This document shows positions 37,046 to 48,029 of a stretch of 64,000 nucleotides of DNA, piece by piece. Made by a program: the position numbers and the translations under genes. The notes beneath the pieces are model-generated. The model was given only the letters and a program-made list of their open reading frames with translations. It was not told the origin of the DNA and made no database searches. Position 1 is the stretch's first letter, and every line of letters starts with the position of its first letter. Where the stretch lies: assembly GCA_002105175.1 (NCBI GenBank), contig MCGE01000026.1, positions 310,001 through 374,000 of the forward strand. Direction: 5' to 3'. The stretch is from Absidia repens (lineage: Eukaryota > Mucoromycota > Mucoromycetes > Mucorales > Cunninghamellaceae).

Positions 37046-37492
37046 TCTCCCTCCTCTTTCCTATCTTCTCTCATTTTAGTTTACTTATTTATTTTATTTT
37101 TATTATTCCTTTTCTTTGATCACATATTCGTTTGTTATTTTTTGCTTTAGTTTTTACTCGGTTTAGAGAATCGTATTTTTATATACATTGAATTTTTGTT
37201 GTTTTGTCTTGAATAAACGTTATGATGCTCCGTTGGGGCTTTGGAAATTTTTATGTTCATGCGATATATTTAAGTTCGATCATAGTAGCAAGGACTGGGT
37301 AGCAGATGTTAAACAGCTGACGTCGGGGGCAGGGATGTTCATTTGACGCTTAGGATGGAAAATGGAATATATGTCTGCAATTGAGAGGCGCTGATTTTGT
37401 CATATTGAGGTCACATTTATTACATAAGGAAATCGCGGTAGACTGCACTAGATGAAGTAGCTGGAAGGTGAGAAGCATTTGGTGGAATTGTC
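37046..37492. other. MIC60 3' region, no gene seen
   Basis: 3' UTR with AATAAA at 37212-37217, then AT-rich intergenic sequence. Confidence 0.5.
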
Positions 37493-38246
37493 TGGGACGC
37501 CCTGAGGGACACCCCATGTTTATTAAAAAACAATTTGATCCGTTTACGGCCGGAATTAAAAAAAAAAAAATTAAAAAAAAAGGCAGCTATTGGTAGAAAT
37601 AGAAATTTAGAGGAGCAAGACATGATGGGTGATAGCATTGGGTTGGCACCTGCTAGACTACGATGAATACAAAATTTTGCGGACGGTGTCGATAAATCAC
37701 GAGCAGCTGTTATTAGGACACGCCAATTAGCTAAATAAAAATCACATTTATGATAAATTGGTGAAGCATATTAGTTATAGTCAGAAATTATAAATAAACA
37801 GCACGCATTTTTTTTTTTTTTTTACTATCTATGACCCTCGTACAAAAATTCACTAGATTTGGTTGTTTTGGACTTGATTTCGAAGACATCACATACAGCT
37901 GATTCAATAAAAACTAGGATCGTATATCCGAATTTCACCTCATCAAGTAAACTGTATGCCGACAACTTATATATCAAAATACGCACCATGATGATTGAGA
38001 ATAAAATATGGACAACTGATAATATACATGCTTTTTTTTTTTAAAAAAAAAAAGAAGGTTCATACTTCAAAGTCATCATTTAACAGGACAAAGCAGCTCA
38101 CCCTTCTCTCCTTTTTCTTTGTCTTACATAGTAATGCAAGGCAGTTCACCATCATCAAGAAACCCAGTATCAATAAATTTCCTCTTTCCAATAGCCACCA
38201 TTTTTATTTTTTTTAATAAATATGGGGTGTCCCTCAGGGCATCCCA
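37493..38246. mobile_element. Inverted-repeat element, possible MITE or transposon remnant
   Basis: The arm at 37493-37530 (TGGGACGCCCTGAGGGACAC, continuing CCCATGTTTATTAAAAAA) reappears reverse-complemented at 38209-38246 with only about two differences over 38 positions. The enclosed roughly 680 bp is AT-rich with no convincing ORF. Each arm core is itself close to a palindrome (TGGGRYGYCCTSAGGGRCRY). I see no clear target-site duplication, so the mobile-element label is inference. The exact outer ends are uncertain by a few bases. Confidence 0.5.
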
Positions 38247-38406
38247 AATAATAAATTGCGCATAAATACAAGGCGGGCTGTGTCATGTGGAGGAGTTTTC
38301 GATACGGATCACCTTTAAACGCCGCTTCCTTCGGTTCAATTTTTTTTTTTTTTTTGGTACTTTTTTTCTATTTTTTTACTTTTCCTCGACTTTTTATACA
38401 TTTGAT

Positions 38407-39961
38407 ATGCGACCAGACGAACATAAATCAAAGGAGTCAAGGCGATACCAACAAAAAAAGAAAAAAGAAGGCGATACGACGGCAGCAGAAATTGCAGAAG
38501 CTAGACGACGACGGGCAAAAGCTAATGACAAGGGTACAAGCATTGCAGCCATCCGAAGACGAAACGGGGAACTACCTTCCTTCAGCAACGCAACAAACGC
38601 TGGCAATCCTCCTACTATCAAAACTTCACAATTTTCTAAACGCAAAATAACGAGCAACCGTGACAGATATCACGAACGGTCTCTACAAGGTCAGTTTATT
38701 ACACACAGACACATACATATATATATATATCTAATAAGTGCATATAAATTTATTCTCATTATATATGACCTTTTCTCGAATAGATGATATTGATCAAGAC
38801 GCAGAACTGGGGATTGATCGTGAAACAACTGATTTGGTGACTATGCTGGAAGACGCAGAAGGACACTTGACAGGCGGATCTACCTATTTTAAATTCAAAG
38901 AGGAACAAGAACTATCCATGACAGGTCGCGAAGAGGTAAGGACAGGAGGATGACCAACCAAATTTGACCCAAGTGGCCACTAGAGTGAGTAAGTGGCTGA
39001 TATTTTTTATTTTACTGACATGCGTTTACATATAGATGTATCAAGATTTACTACAAGTTGACTTTACCGCATTGGAGAAGAAATTCCAGCAAACAGAAAC
39101 TCGGGTTTTGCTCGACTTGACTAGTGACGACGAGGAAGTGGTAAGGAGATAGGGTAACAAAAACAAAACGATGTATATTAAACTAATGCATGTATTGCTT
39201 CTAATTAGGTTGATTGTGTTTTTGAACAAGATCACATTGGCCTGAATATACCACTGATACCTGCCACAAATAAGTCGTCCCAAGGGGTGGTCATGATGAA
39301 ATCATTAGGCGCTACCGCGGATCAAGAACAAAACCGACAATCAGCATCATCAGAGAATGGTATTTATCTTAGAAACGATCGCCGTGGTCAAACGGTGACA
39401 ACTAGAACGACATCCAAATCAGAACAGGAAAAAGGACCAACATTGTCTTCAAAAGGTAATTTGGGAAGAGTGCAGTGAAGAATGGAAGTTTCAATGGTTA
39501 CAGGACTCGTTCGCTAATGTGTTTTTGATTTATGGTAGGCGATCACGATGAAAAAGAACTGGACGATCTACTTGGATTAGCGTCAACGGTGAAGAAAGAT
39601 ACACAAGCACAAGGTAAACAATACCGTTACAAAAAAAAAAAAAAAAAAAAAAGTTACTTGTTCTGAATAATCCACTTACCCGTGTTTCCATTGAAACATT
39701 TATATCGGATGGATATCAACATAGAAAAACTTACACCGCCTTCCACAAGGAGTGTGCCAAAGCCCGGGATGACAAAATTAAAAGGTAAAAAAAAACTTAC
39801 TAGCTCATAATTAAAAAAAAAAAAAAAAAAAAAGAAGGAAGCCATTCACATTTGCCACTTGTTGTTTCTAAATAGTGCCGGGATCAGCATCTTCTCGAAA
39901 AGCGAATGAAAAAGAAAAACCCGCGGATGATCAAGCTTGGTTGGATGATCTTCTTGGATAG
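38407..39961 (+). CDS. Conserved-looking acidic protein with LDDLLG motifs, function unknown
   Basis: Seven exons (38407-38689, 38784-38935, 39036-39140, 39209-39455, 39539-39613, 39725-39784, 39876-39961) give 335 residues. The N-terminus is very basic (KKKKEGDTTAAEIAEARRRR). The middle has an acidic DDIDQDAELGIDRETTDLVT segment and a likely helical YQDLLQVDFTALEKKFQQTE. Two short acidic-leucine motifs appear late: ELDDLLGLAS (exon 5) and WLDDLLG as the last seven residues. Such DLL/LLxL motifs can bind clathrin or adaptor ears, but that is speculation. Neither a signal peptide nor a membrane segment is seen. The upstream frame is open to 38287, but that part is translation of the T-rich leader. 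The 3' UTR has AATAAA at 40079-40084. Confidence 0.75.
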
Positions 39962-40217
39962 ATTAATATTGTAGTTATTATTTGTATACATTGGCGTTAG
40001 AAGATGATTTATATTGGGTTAACCCTTTTATTTTATTTTTTTTTTTTTTTTTCTTTGACATTCATGATCTTTTATACCAATAAAATTTTGAAATAAGAAT
40101 ATGATTTGGTACATTGGGGATGTGATACGGTTGGCAGCTTGGGTTTGCTTGTGTCTGTGTGATTTTGTCCTTATGACTATAAATGATTTTGAATTATATC
40201 TTTTCCTTTTATACTAG

Positions 40218-40334
40218 TCACATGGTCGCATTCCGGGTGCGCCGTCTGCATTGCTTCAGCGCGTCGTCGCCCAAAGGGAACGGTTGCAAGTGAATCACTC
40301 AGGATCATTTAAAAAGGACTTTATTACATTTTGA
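40218..40334 (+). other. Orphan exon-like segment downstream of the LDDLLG gene
   Basis: A GC-richer island after an acceptor-like TTTTATACTAG. The phase-0 reading is open for 38 codons (SHGRIPGAPSALLQRVVAQR, then ERLQ) before TGA at 40332-40334. An AATAAA follows at 40391-40396. The other two phases are also open for about 33 and 26 codons, so coding is unproven. It could be an alternative last exon of the upstream gene, a decayed exon, or part of a non-coding RNA. Confidence 0.3.
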
Positions 40335-41089
40335 ATAGAAATTATTATCATATCATATCCCCTTATACTACTGCTAGTTATTTAGTTTTGAATAAAAACA
40401 TTTTTCTTTATCACTCATTTGCTTTTGTTTTGGTTGTTATTGGCTGCTTTGTATTTTGTTTATATTGTATATTTAATATTTGACCGTGGTCAAAAAAAAA
40501 AAAAAAAAAAAAGGAAAAAACCATCACCATCATAGGCGATCCTCCAAAAAAGTAGCATCTTATTGTCGACATAAAAAAATCCCCACACCATACAAAAAAT
40601 TGCTCAGTATGTGTACATAAATAAAAACAGTTATAAGTAATCGAAGCCAGTCGATGTTAGGGAGTTTTGGCTGGGGAGACTTGGAAATTGAAATGGTTAT
40701 TGGAGAGGAGAGAGTTCCAAAAATGATAGAATTTAATATAAAACAGTGATGAATGAATACTGACCCTGTTCTGCACAGTACTGTGCAGTCCCTGTAAAAG
40801 AATCTGGAAGATGTTGCATCATTTATACCACAGTTGATACTCAAAAAATATAAAAACAGCTATGCAGAGATATTGGTTGAAGTATGCTAGCAAGGGACGC
40901 CAACTAACGAAGTGATGCTATATTTTCAAACTTCTTCTCCCAAACGTCATCCAAATCATTGTTGTACTGTATATCACACAATGTGCATTTCATATATTAT
41001 CATACACCGCAACACTAAAACAAAAAAAGGATCATTCAATATCTGATGGGTTTGATAGTAAAGACTGCTGATTAAAAAAAAAAAAAAAA
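40335..41089. other. Intergenic, no gene seen
   Basis: AT-rich with A-runs at about 40493-40512 and 41072-41096, and a GCACAGTACTGTGC palindrome near 40776. The 94-codon minus-strand ORF at 40560-40844 shows no family features. Confidence 0.45.
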
Positions 41090-41720
41090 AAAAAAAGAGG
41101 ATATATTTTATTGAAGCGCAAGCATTGACCGCGGAAATCAACAGCAATCAAGAGATCTAATGAAGATATGTAGCATGTAGAAAACTAGAAGGAGATCTAT
41201 AGTATGGTCAACACCAATCTAAAAAGGTGATTGTAAAAAGGGATCCACCATACTGTACAAAGCATGAGAATGGCTGAAGAGCTACCTTTTATTACAGTGT
41301 GACATTAGTCAACGCTAATTTACAAAGGAGAGATCTGTTGAACAAAGACATGAAGGATACTACTGATATGACAATTTGCATTGGAGGATGTAAAAAGAGA
41401 CATAATTTATTGAGATGTAGATTCATACAATGACAAACGAATACTAAACTAAGCTAATGGAGGTTCCAAAAAACCAACTAATGAGTGGTTCTAGATCCTA
41501 GAACCGAAATGAAAGGGTTTCCCCATGCATGTTGTAATCCCTGTTCTGAAAATGCTTCTAAACTATTCTTAACACCAATCTAAGTCCAACATGACCCCAA
41601 AGAAGTTGGAATGGCGAAGAAAAAAAAGAAAGAAAGAAAGGGAGCGAAAAAATAAAATTGTGAGTAAAAAAAATAAAAAAAAAAAACTTTCACGTGGGCG
41701 GTATTTGAAATACAGTCTGT
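41090..41720 (-). repeat. Dispersed non-coding repeat, copy E (shorter)
   Basis: Reverse copy with CACGTG at 41690-41695 and GGGCGG beside it. AAAGGGTTT is at about 41513, but the partner arm has decayed (AATGCTTCT). The outward signal GACATAATTTATTGAGATG is near 41396. Subunits with GTCAACACCAATC (about 41208) and GTCAACGCTAATT (about 41307) lie beyond it. The left arm beyond the CACGTG (above 41720) is not clearly recognisable. Confidence 0.72.
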
Positions 41721-42678
41721 GGTGAAATATTTTGCCATACTTTTTAAGTCTATCACTCCGGCCTTGACATGAACAACAGTAACCCTTGGTTCAGATGTTC
41801 AATGGGACCTTTATTATTTATATGAACCGGTAAACATGCACCAGGAAAGGTATTAAACTATTGATGGCCACAACGATTATGATATTAAAACTTTTCTTTG
41901 TTATCATATGTATCATATGTGACAGGTTATGGTGGTGCGCACAAACTTCAGCGTAGTGTGGGTATATTTGGTACGCTATGGTACGGTGAGAAAATACAAG
42001 AGGCTTGTTTCAATCAAACCACACAGATTGATCATGTGCGAAACGCGTCGTTTCTTTTTTTTTTTTAATTTTTTTTTTTAAGGGTGCGGATAAATTAGAT
42101 TTTCCATTTGACATGAACATACTTTGCCTGGGTGGTAGGTTTTTGGCTCATGTCAATTCATCGGGACCGACGATAAAAGAATATGTACGGCTTCAACAAA
42201 AAGTCGTTGGTTTTAATTAGGATTGCGTTTATAGATACTGGATTCGTGTTGTCCAAATGTGGCAAGTCGGGGCTGTGTTTGGTGTACGTACGCCTTTGGG
42301 GTTCAGAAATGGATCTGAATCACAAATGAAAGATGAACACATAAAAAAAAGTTGAATTGGGTTGCTTATTCATTATTCATGCATCTGGTAGGCGGATTTG
42401 CGGGGAAGCGGTTCTACATGCATGGGTTATGGACAATCTGAAAGTTAAAAGCAGCGAATCACAAACGTCATTTGACTATTTTTGGTGGGATTTGTAAGGA
42501 GCCTGGACACATCTGATTGGCTTTTGAATTTATGCACCAACCCTTCCATATATATATAAGCGTAAGCCCTTTACTTTTTTATTTTTTTTATTTTTTTAAA
42601 AAATTAACATTTCCTTCTTACTTTTTTTTTTATCTTGCACTGTACTCTCTCTCCCCCCTCTCAACTCTAACATTATAA
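41721..42678. other. Upstream region of the questin-oxidase-like gene
   Basis: No gene seen. A TATATATATA stretch at about 42549-42559, then T-rich and CT-rich tracts, precede the start codon at 42679. Confidence 0.45.
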
Positions 42679-44079
42679 ATGTCCTTTCTTCCCAAAACCC
42701 CTTTGAACCCTGAATATTTCAACTTGGTCCTACCTGGAATTACTTCGAAATCAAGACGCTCAGTGGACAAACTTCTCAAGAACAATCACGATCAGCATCA
42801 TGCATTCTTCAATGAGAAAAAATTCCACAATCATCTTACCCATCATCTACTTGCGGCCTACTCCTTTGGCGCAAACGAAAAGCGTTTGGAGGAGATTTAT
42901 GAAAGACATGCCAGCTATCAACGGCCTTTGCCACCCGCTTTGGACAACCCTTTGACGCGGGAAAACTACCATGGACAGCTTGGTAAAGCATCAGCTTACA
43001 CCAGTTTTTTGCGTCTCTTTGAAAAGGAAATTGATGAACACGGTATTTTGGACACGGTTCGTCGTTGGATCTGGTCTGGAGATATGCTTTCTCGATTTGT
43101 GGGTGGTGCATATCATCCTTTGATTCATGTCGGCTATGGCGTTGAATTCGGTCTCAAGGGTCAAGTGGCTGAAGGTAAGTTTACATGTTCTGTATTTGAA
43201 TATATATATATGACTTGATATCTAACATATGTGTTTTAATTTAGGTTTGGCGATGGCAGCATGTACAGAGAACCGGTTCTCACCTTGGATTAGCGATTCT
43301 CCAGCTTTACGTGACACAGTTCCCACCATACCAGCAATCAGTACTGCGCCCTTACAACAACGCGAAGAAAAGGGCGACAACAACAAAACGTGTTATTGGA
43401 CGTCTTGCAAGCGATCAGACAAGATTCATTCTTCGACGCCGTGCTATCAGCCAACGATGAAAACCGACTCAGCAAAATATTCTCGCAACCTCGTGCGGTG
43501 GACAGAATCAATGACTACAGAAATCAATGGAAGCACGCCAGAGCTTGGGCGACAAGAGAAGATCTGAATGCCCGAGTGAAGGAACTGTTTTCGACAGCGG
43601 TGGTGTGCCATGGTGCGACCGGATTCCCTGCAGCCAAGGAAGATGAACATGCTCAAGGTGGCGTGAAAATCGACTTTTTCATGATGCACGCATTGACCTC
43701 CTCTTACTTTATCCAAATCCTGGTGCCGCATTTACTTGCTGAAGAAGCCGCCTCGCTCATGCAAGCCCATCTCTTCTCAACCTTGGTACACTTTGTCATG
43801 GTTGGACGGCCTGAAGTGAAAATCGATCGCCTTTTGGAATATGTGTCCCCCAACTTCAAGTCCATTTCTCCCGAACAACCTCATAAGCATTGGGCACATC
43901 TTTTGGATGCTACGGTGGATGAAGAAGAACATGTAATCAAGGCGATTCGCGCGTGTGCCCAGGCCCAGATTCTTTACAATGATGATCCCGATTGGTTTGA
44001 TGATGCTTTATATCTCAAGGCTGCAGAATTGACGTATGATCTCCATGGCAATTGGACTTTTGGCGTAGGATTTGTTTGA
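42679..44079 (+). CDS. Questin-oxidase-like (DUF4243) protein with apparent frameshift
   Basis: Exon 1 is 42679-43174. Exon 2 begins at 43245 and ends at 44079. The family includes GedK-type questin oxidases, Baeyer-Villiger-like ring-opening enzymes of anthraquinone metabolism, but many members in fungi have unknown substrates. Seen: FHNHLTHHLLAAYSFGAN, PLIHVGYGVEFGLKGQVAEG joined across the intron to LAMAACTE, and in the second part LLDVLQAIRQDSFFDAVL, KIDFFMMHALTSSYFIQI and HLFSTLVHFVMVGRP. Exon 2 starts in one frame (to about KGDNNKT) but LLDVLQ lies in the -1 frame. The two exons total 1331 nt, one short of a multiple of three. This is a deletion, an assembly error, or an atypical intron. 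With one base restored the product would be about 443 residues. AATAAA at 44188-44193. Confidence 0.8.
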
Positions 44080-44521
44080 ATCTACCGAATTGGAATACAG
44101 CAAACAGTAGCATAGTAGTAGTAGTATTATTATTATTAGTGTAAGTGTTAGTGTCAGTTCAATAAGTGTTTAGTCCTATAGTATATCAATAAACTTTTTT
44201 TTTTTTGACTTGGCAAATACGATATGACTTTTTTTTTTTTTCCAAAATTTATATACACTGGATCATAGCGCACCATGTCCACACACACACCCTTCTTTTT
44301 TTTTTTTTCCTAAATACAAATGATCACATCAAAATTAACAAAAAAGACAGTATATACAGTAGTAATAAATCCAGATGATTTATTTCAAATATATTTTAAC
44401 AAGAAATACTATAGCTACATACAAAGCAAAATAAAAAAAATGAAAAAAGAGAGTACATGGGGAATGACAATAATAGACACTAAACTAAATAAATATCTAA
44501 ACAACACCATTTTCTACTTTT
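44080..44521. other. Convergent 3' regions, no gene seen
   Basis: Tail-to-tail spacer between the questin-oxidase-like gene (+) and the kinase gene (-). Plus-strand AATAAA at 44188-44193. A minus-strand candidate signal (TTTATT on the plus strand) is near 44379. Confidence 0.5.
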
Positions 44522-46291
44522 CTACGATGAGATAATGGAAGAGAGTGACCACCCTTTTTGATTCTGAGCTTGTTGTTCCGCATGCTTGGTAAGATGGTGA
44601 TGATTATTTGTTTTTGCCGTTTTTTCGGTTGTGGTTTTGCCATGCACGACATTCATAGGTGTTGCCTCTTTTCTGATATGGTGTTGTGGCGCTTGTGAAT
44701 GATGATGGTGGCGTCGTTGTTGTTGTTGTTGCTGTTGTTGTGCTCCAGTGGGCTCGTTTCCAATATTTTCTGTCATTAATCCGTTCCTTGGTATCCTAAC
44801 ATAAGCGTCTGTGCCGTAGTTATCCATAGAAATAATTTGCAATTCACCGCCCCAGTATTCCGCATACACCCTAGAAAGAATCAATCCAATACCAAGAGAC
44901 CGAGGTTGTTCCCACTGTTGATTTGTTGCGGTTGCTGCTGCTGCTGCTGCTGATGATGATGATGCTGAAGATGAATCTGATGATGCCGTTTCTGTTTCGT
45001 CCTCCCCTTGTCGGTTCCCAATGTCGTTGATTGTATGATGCTGTTGTTGTTGTCTGAATCGTTCGGCCAAGGTCACTGGCATTTGAGGGACATGGCGAAA
45101 GTCGGTAAAATCGCCACTGTTTGCTCGTTCTTGATAGGACCATAATCGCCCGTACTGTGGTAGTGAAATGCCACCCGCCTGGTCAGAGAATCGGAAGAAG
45201 ACGTCAGTATCATTAGCGGAAATGGTGATTCGGATATGAGGCAAGTCTTTGTCGTTGTGTTGTTGCTGTTGATGTTGTCGTAGTGTGTATTGTGTCGCGT
45301 TGTGAAGTAATTCATAGAGAATATGTTCCAATTGATCAGGTATATATGCAAATGTAATATCATCTTGTCCTTGGATTTCTATATCGACTGGTGGTAAACG
45401 AGTGGAAGACGGGTATTGTTTGTTGACCAATGATTGGACTTGGTTGAGCATGGCCTTGGCACTGCAATCCGTATGGAAGATTCCCACTTGGTTGTTTTGT
45501 TTGTGTTTGTTGTTGCCATTATTATTGCTGTAGCGATGTGACAAAGATTCCAGGACTTGCTTTTCCTTGACTGATCCAGTATAAGCCTTGGTCAATGCGA
45601 GATGCTGCTCTGCCAACAGCCGGCGGGAGATACGAGATTTCATCATGCGATTAAGGAAGCGATCCAAAATATTGTCATGTGGTGTGTAATAGGAGGCGCA
45701 CTCACTGACCCCCATAGCCATCCGCGGTAATACCTGCTGTCCATCCTCCAGAAGATTTTCTAGTAGTGCACAGAATTGGTCGTTGTCTTCGGCAGTTTTG
45801 ATCGCTGGTGTTTTCCGCAAAGTTTCAAACGCACCCCAGTACAATCGGTAGGGCCACTCGATATTCGGATTCGTACCAATGATAAACGGAAGTTGTTGAA
45901 AGTCGCGAATACGATGAGCAAGTCGAACCAACAACTCATTTCGGACCCAATTGGCGCTAGTCGTCAATCTGGCTGCGTTTATATGTTGTCCAAAAATGAT
46001 ATACTGTCGCAGTGTATTGGCGTGGATCGTTTGCTTGAGATACGGCAGTAGGATTTTGTTCTGGTAAAAGTGAGATGGAGAGTCGACTTTTGTTGATTCT
46101 GGTGGACGTGCTGAAAGTGGTTCTATTTCTGGTGGAGAAGACGATGGTGTAGCTGCTGCTGTTGTGGGTGTGGACTTCTTCAATGTGGACCAGGTGTTGG
46201 TAAAAATCCGGTGATCGTGCTGACTATGGTAATACCTTGGTCGCCAAACAGACGTGTTTCGTTGACATTGTCTGCCAAACCTTTGTATCAT
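44522..46291 (-). CDS. Mitochondrial PDK/BCKDK-family protein kinase
   Basis: Single-exon gene, 589 residues from the ATG at 46291. The frame runs up to 46411 only through a T-rich leader and a TTG. These GHKL-fold kinases phosphorylate the E1 subunit of pyruvate or branched-chain 2-oxoacid dehydrogenase in the matrix. Seen: a basic N-terminus (MIQRFGRQCQRNTSVWRPRY); an all-helical first domain including YLKQTIHANTLRQYIIFGQH and the family stretch SRRLLAEQHLAL (about 223-234); and an ATPase domain with N-box ELLHNATQ (327-334), G1 box DQAGGI (370-375) and G2 box GIGLILSR (467-474). A Gln/Ser/Ala-rich insert (about 414-463) sits between G1 and G2, and an 80-residue Gln/His-rich tail follows the domain. 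Neither is usual for the family. PDK versus BCKDK cannot be settled. Confidence 0.87.
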   Translation of the reverse strand: MIQRFGRQCQRNTSVWRPRYYHSQHDHRIFTNTWSTLKKSTPTTAAATPSSSPPEIEPLSARPPESTKVDSPSHFYQNKILLPYLKQTIHANTLRQYIIFGQHINAARLTTSANWVRNELLVRLAHRIRDFQQLPFIIGTNPNIEWPYRLYWGAFETLRKTPAIKTAEDNDQFCALLENLLEDGQQVLPRMAMGVSECASYYTPHDNILDRFLNRMMKSRISRRLLAEQHLALTKAYTGSVKEKQVLESLSHRYSNNNGNNKHKQNNQVGIFHTDCSAKAMLNQVQSLVNKQYPSSTRLPPVDIEIQGQDDITFAYIPDQLEHILYELLHNATQYTLRQHQQQQHNDKDLPHIRITISANDTDVFFRFSDQAGGISLPQYGRLWSYQERANSGDFTDFRHVPQMPVTLAERFRQQQQHHTINDIGNRQGEDETETASSDSSSASSSSAAAAAATATNQQWEQPRSLGIGLILSRVYAEYWGGELQIISMDNYGTDAYVRIPRNGLMTENIGNEPTGAQQQQQQQQRRHHHHSQAPQHHIRKEATPMNVVHGKTTTEKTAKTNNHHHLTKHAEQQAQNQKGWSLSSIISS

Positions 46292-46971
46292 TTTGATAAT
46301 AAAACAGGAATAAAAGAAAAAAAAAAAATAGGAATATTGAGATAGAGGAAAGAATAAAAAGAAAAAAAAAAGCAAAAAAGGTTGATAAAAAAGAAATCGA
46401 GAAAGCGGCAAGAGTCATTTTTCGTAATTTTAGTCTGCGATTTGCGACTGGCTGAAAGCGGCTGCAGTAAAATGAATCACCGAGGTGGTTCAAAATCCGT
46501 CTGCGACTTGGATGCTCAATTCATTAAAGAATTAATTGATGACCAAGAATTATAGCAGCCTTCAGTAAAAAATTACGAGAACCGGCAGGTTTCATTAAAA
46601 TCGACACTACTTTTTTTTTTTTGGTCCTTACATCAAAGCAGATATTTTCCTATGTTATGATGTATTGTCTTTACACTGTAAGCCCTCATTGAATTGGTGG
46701 ATTTGGCTGGTTACGGCATATGGCATTGACATGAAAGCGCAATGTAACATGATACAGCGCCCTACTATTTCTCGGGAGTAAGCAATAATTAAATATGGCA
46801 AGACAGTTCATTGGATCGGAATGGCCAATAGTCCGAGCGGAGATCGATATTGCCTCGACCAGGCCTCTGAGTGGTGTTTTATTTAAAAAAACATTTGAAG
46901 CTGAAACCCCACTTGTTTTTTTTTTCTTCTCCTTTTCTTGTACCTTTTTATTATTTAAGAGATTTATCAAC
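46292..46971. promoter_or_regulatory. Divergent upstream region of the kinase and MIX17 genes
   Basis: About 680 bp between divergent start codons. A-rich (kinase side) and T-rich (MIX17 side) leader tracts flank it. No gene seen. Confidence 0.45.
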
Positions 46972-47682
46972 ATGCCTCGCCAAGTAAGACCCCCTTTTCC
47001 GATTTCTTTATATTTTATATATATCTCATGCGATCGATATTAGATCAAACCAATTACATGAACTAATGCTTTATTTTTTTCCATGATTCAATAGTCTAGA
47101 CGTTCTGCCCCTGCTCAACAAACACGTTCAGCTCATACCGCTGCTGCTCCTCCTCGTCGTGCTCCTGCTCCTGCTCCTACCCAACAACAAGCTCCTCCTC
47201 CTGCTCATCCCCAACACCAAATGGCTCCCACTCAAGCCGCTCCCCCTGCTGTCCCTCAACAAGCTGCTCCTCAACAACCTGGTCTCTTTGCTCAAAGTAA
47301 GAATCCATTTGTCCCTTTTTTTTTTACACTGTTAACTGAGCCTTTTTTTTTTTTTTTTTTTTTCTCCTTTCGTTCACTAGTGGCCACCACTGCTGCTGGT
47401 GTTGCTGTAGGTTCTGCTGCTGGTCACGCTATTACTGCTGGTGTTGGTTCTCTCTTTGGTGGATCCAGCTCTGAACCTGAACAACAACAACAAGCTCCTC
47501 CTCAACAACAATATCAACAACAACAACAATACCAAGCCCCTGCTGCTCCTCAAGGTGCTGCTTGTGAAGCTGATGCCAAGGCTTTCACTCGATGCTTGGA
47601 AGATAGCGCCAACGATATCTCCGCTTGTCAATGGTACTTGGATCAATTGAAATCTTGTCGTGAAATGGCTCAACACTATTAG
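46972..47682 (+). CDS. MIX17: Twin CX9C protein MIX17 / CHCHD2-CHCHD10 homologue
   Basis: Three exons (46972-46983, 47095-47296, 47381-47682) give 171 residues. Family members live in the mitochondrial intermembrane space, are imported through Mia40, and affect respiration and cristae. Layout: a four-codon first exon (MPRQ), a basic Ala/Pro/Gln-rich N-terminus (SRRSAPAQQTRSAHTAAAPP), a Gly/Ala-rich hydrophobic segment (MATTAAGVAVGSAAGHAITA), a Gln/Pro linker, and the CHCH domain with C133-x9-C143 and C154-x9-C164 (CEADAKAFTRC and CQWYLDQLKSC). The second intron carries a T-run just before its acceptor. AATAAA at 47788-47793. The assignment is firm for the family. CHCHD2 and CHCHD10 are not distinguishable in fungi. 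Confidence 0.9.
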
Positions 47683-48029
47683 TTTAGTATCCCCTCTCTC
47701 TCTAGCTTTATGTTACTGTATTCCATCCTCCTTTTTCACTTAGTATTATAGATTCTGCGTGTTTTTTTTTTATGTTGTTACATGATTAATAAAAATAAAA
47801 AATGATTTACATGAACATGGGACTTATTTACATAATAACCGTTTGCGTCTTTCGTCTTTGATTTGTTTTTAACTATGATCTGTGTCACCCCTAGATCTCT
47901 TTGTATACTCTATTCTTTTTTTTTATTTTTTTTCAATACCTTATACTGGTACAATACTGAACAGGTCATATACATTGAATTATTGTCTGTCCCATATATA
48001 TATAGATATGCACAGACAAACTTTTTACA
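47683..48029. other. MIX17 3' region
   Basis: 3' UTR with AATAAA at 47788-47793. No other feature seen. Confidence 0.5.

Noticed and set aside
40560..40844. 94-codon minus-strand ORF with hydrophobic stretches
   Set aside because: Composition follows AT-rich intergenic DNA. There is no supporting splice or promoter structure and no family motif.
46292..46411. Longer N-terminus for the PDK-like kinase
   Set aside because: It begins at TTG and is mostly Phe from a T-rich leader. The ATG at 46291 starts a credible mitochondrial presequence.
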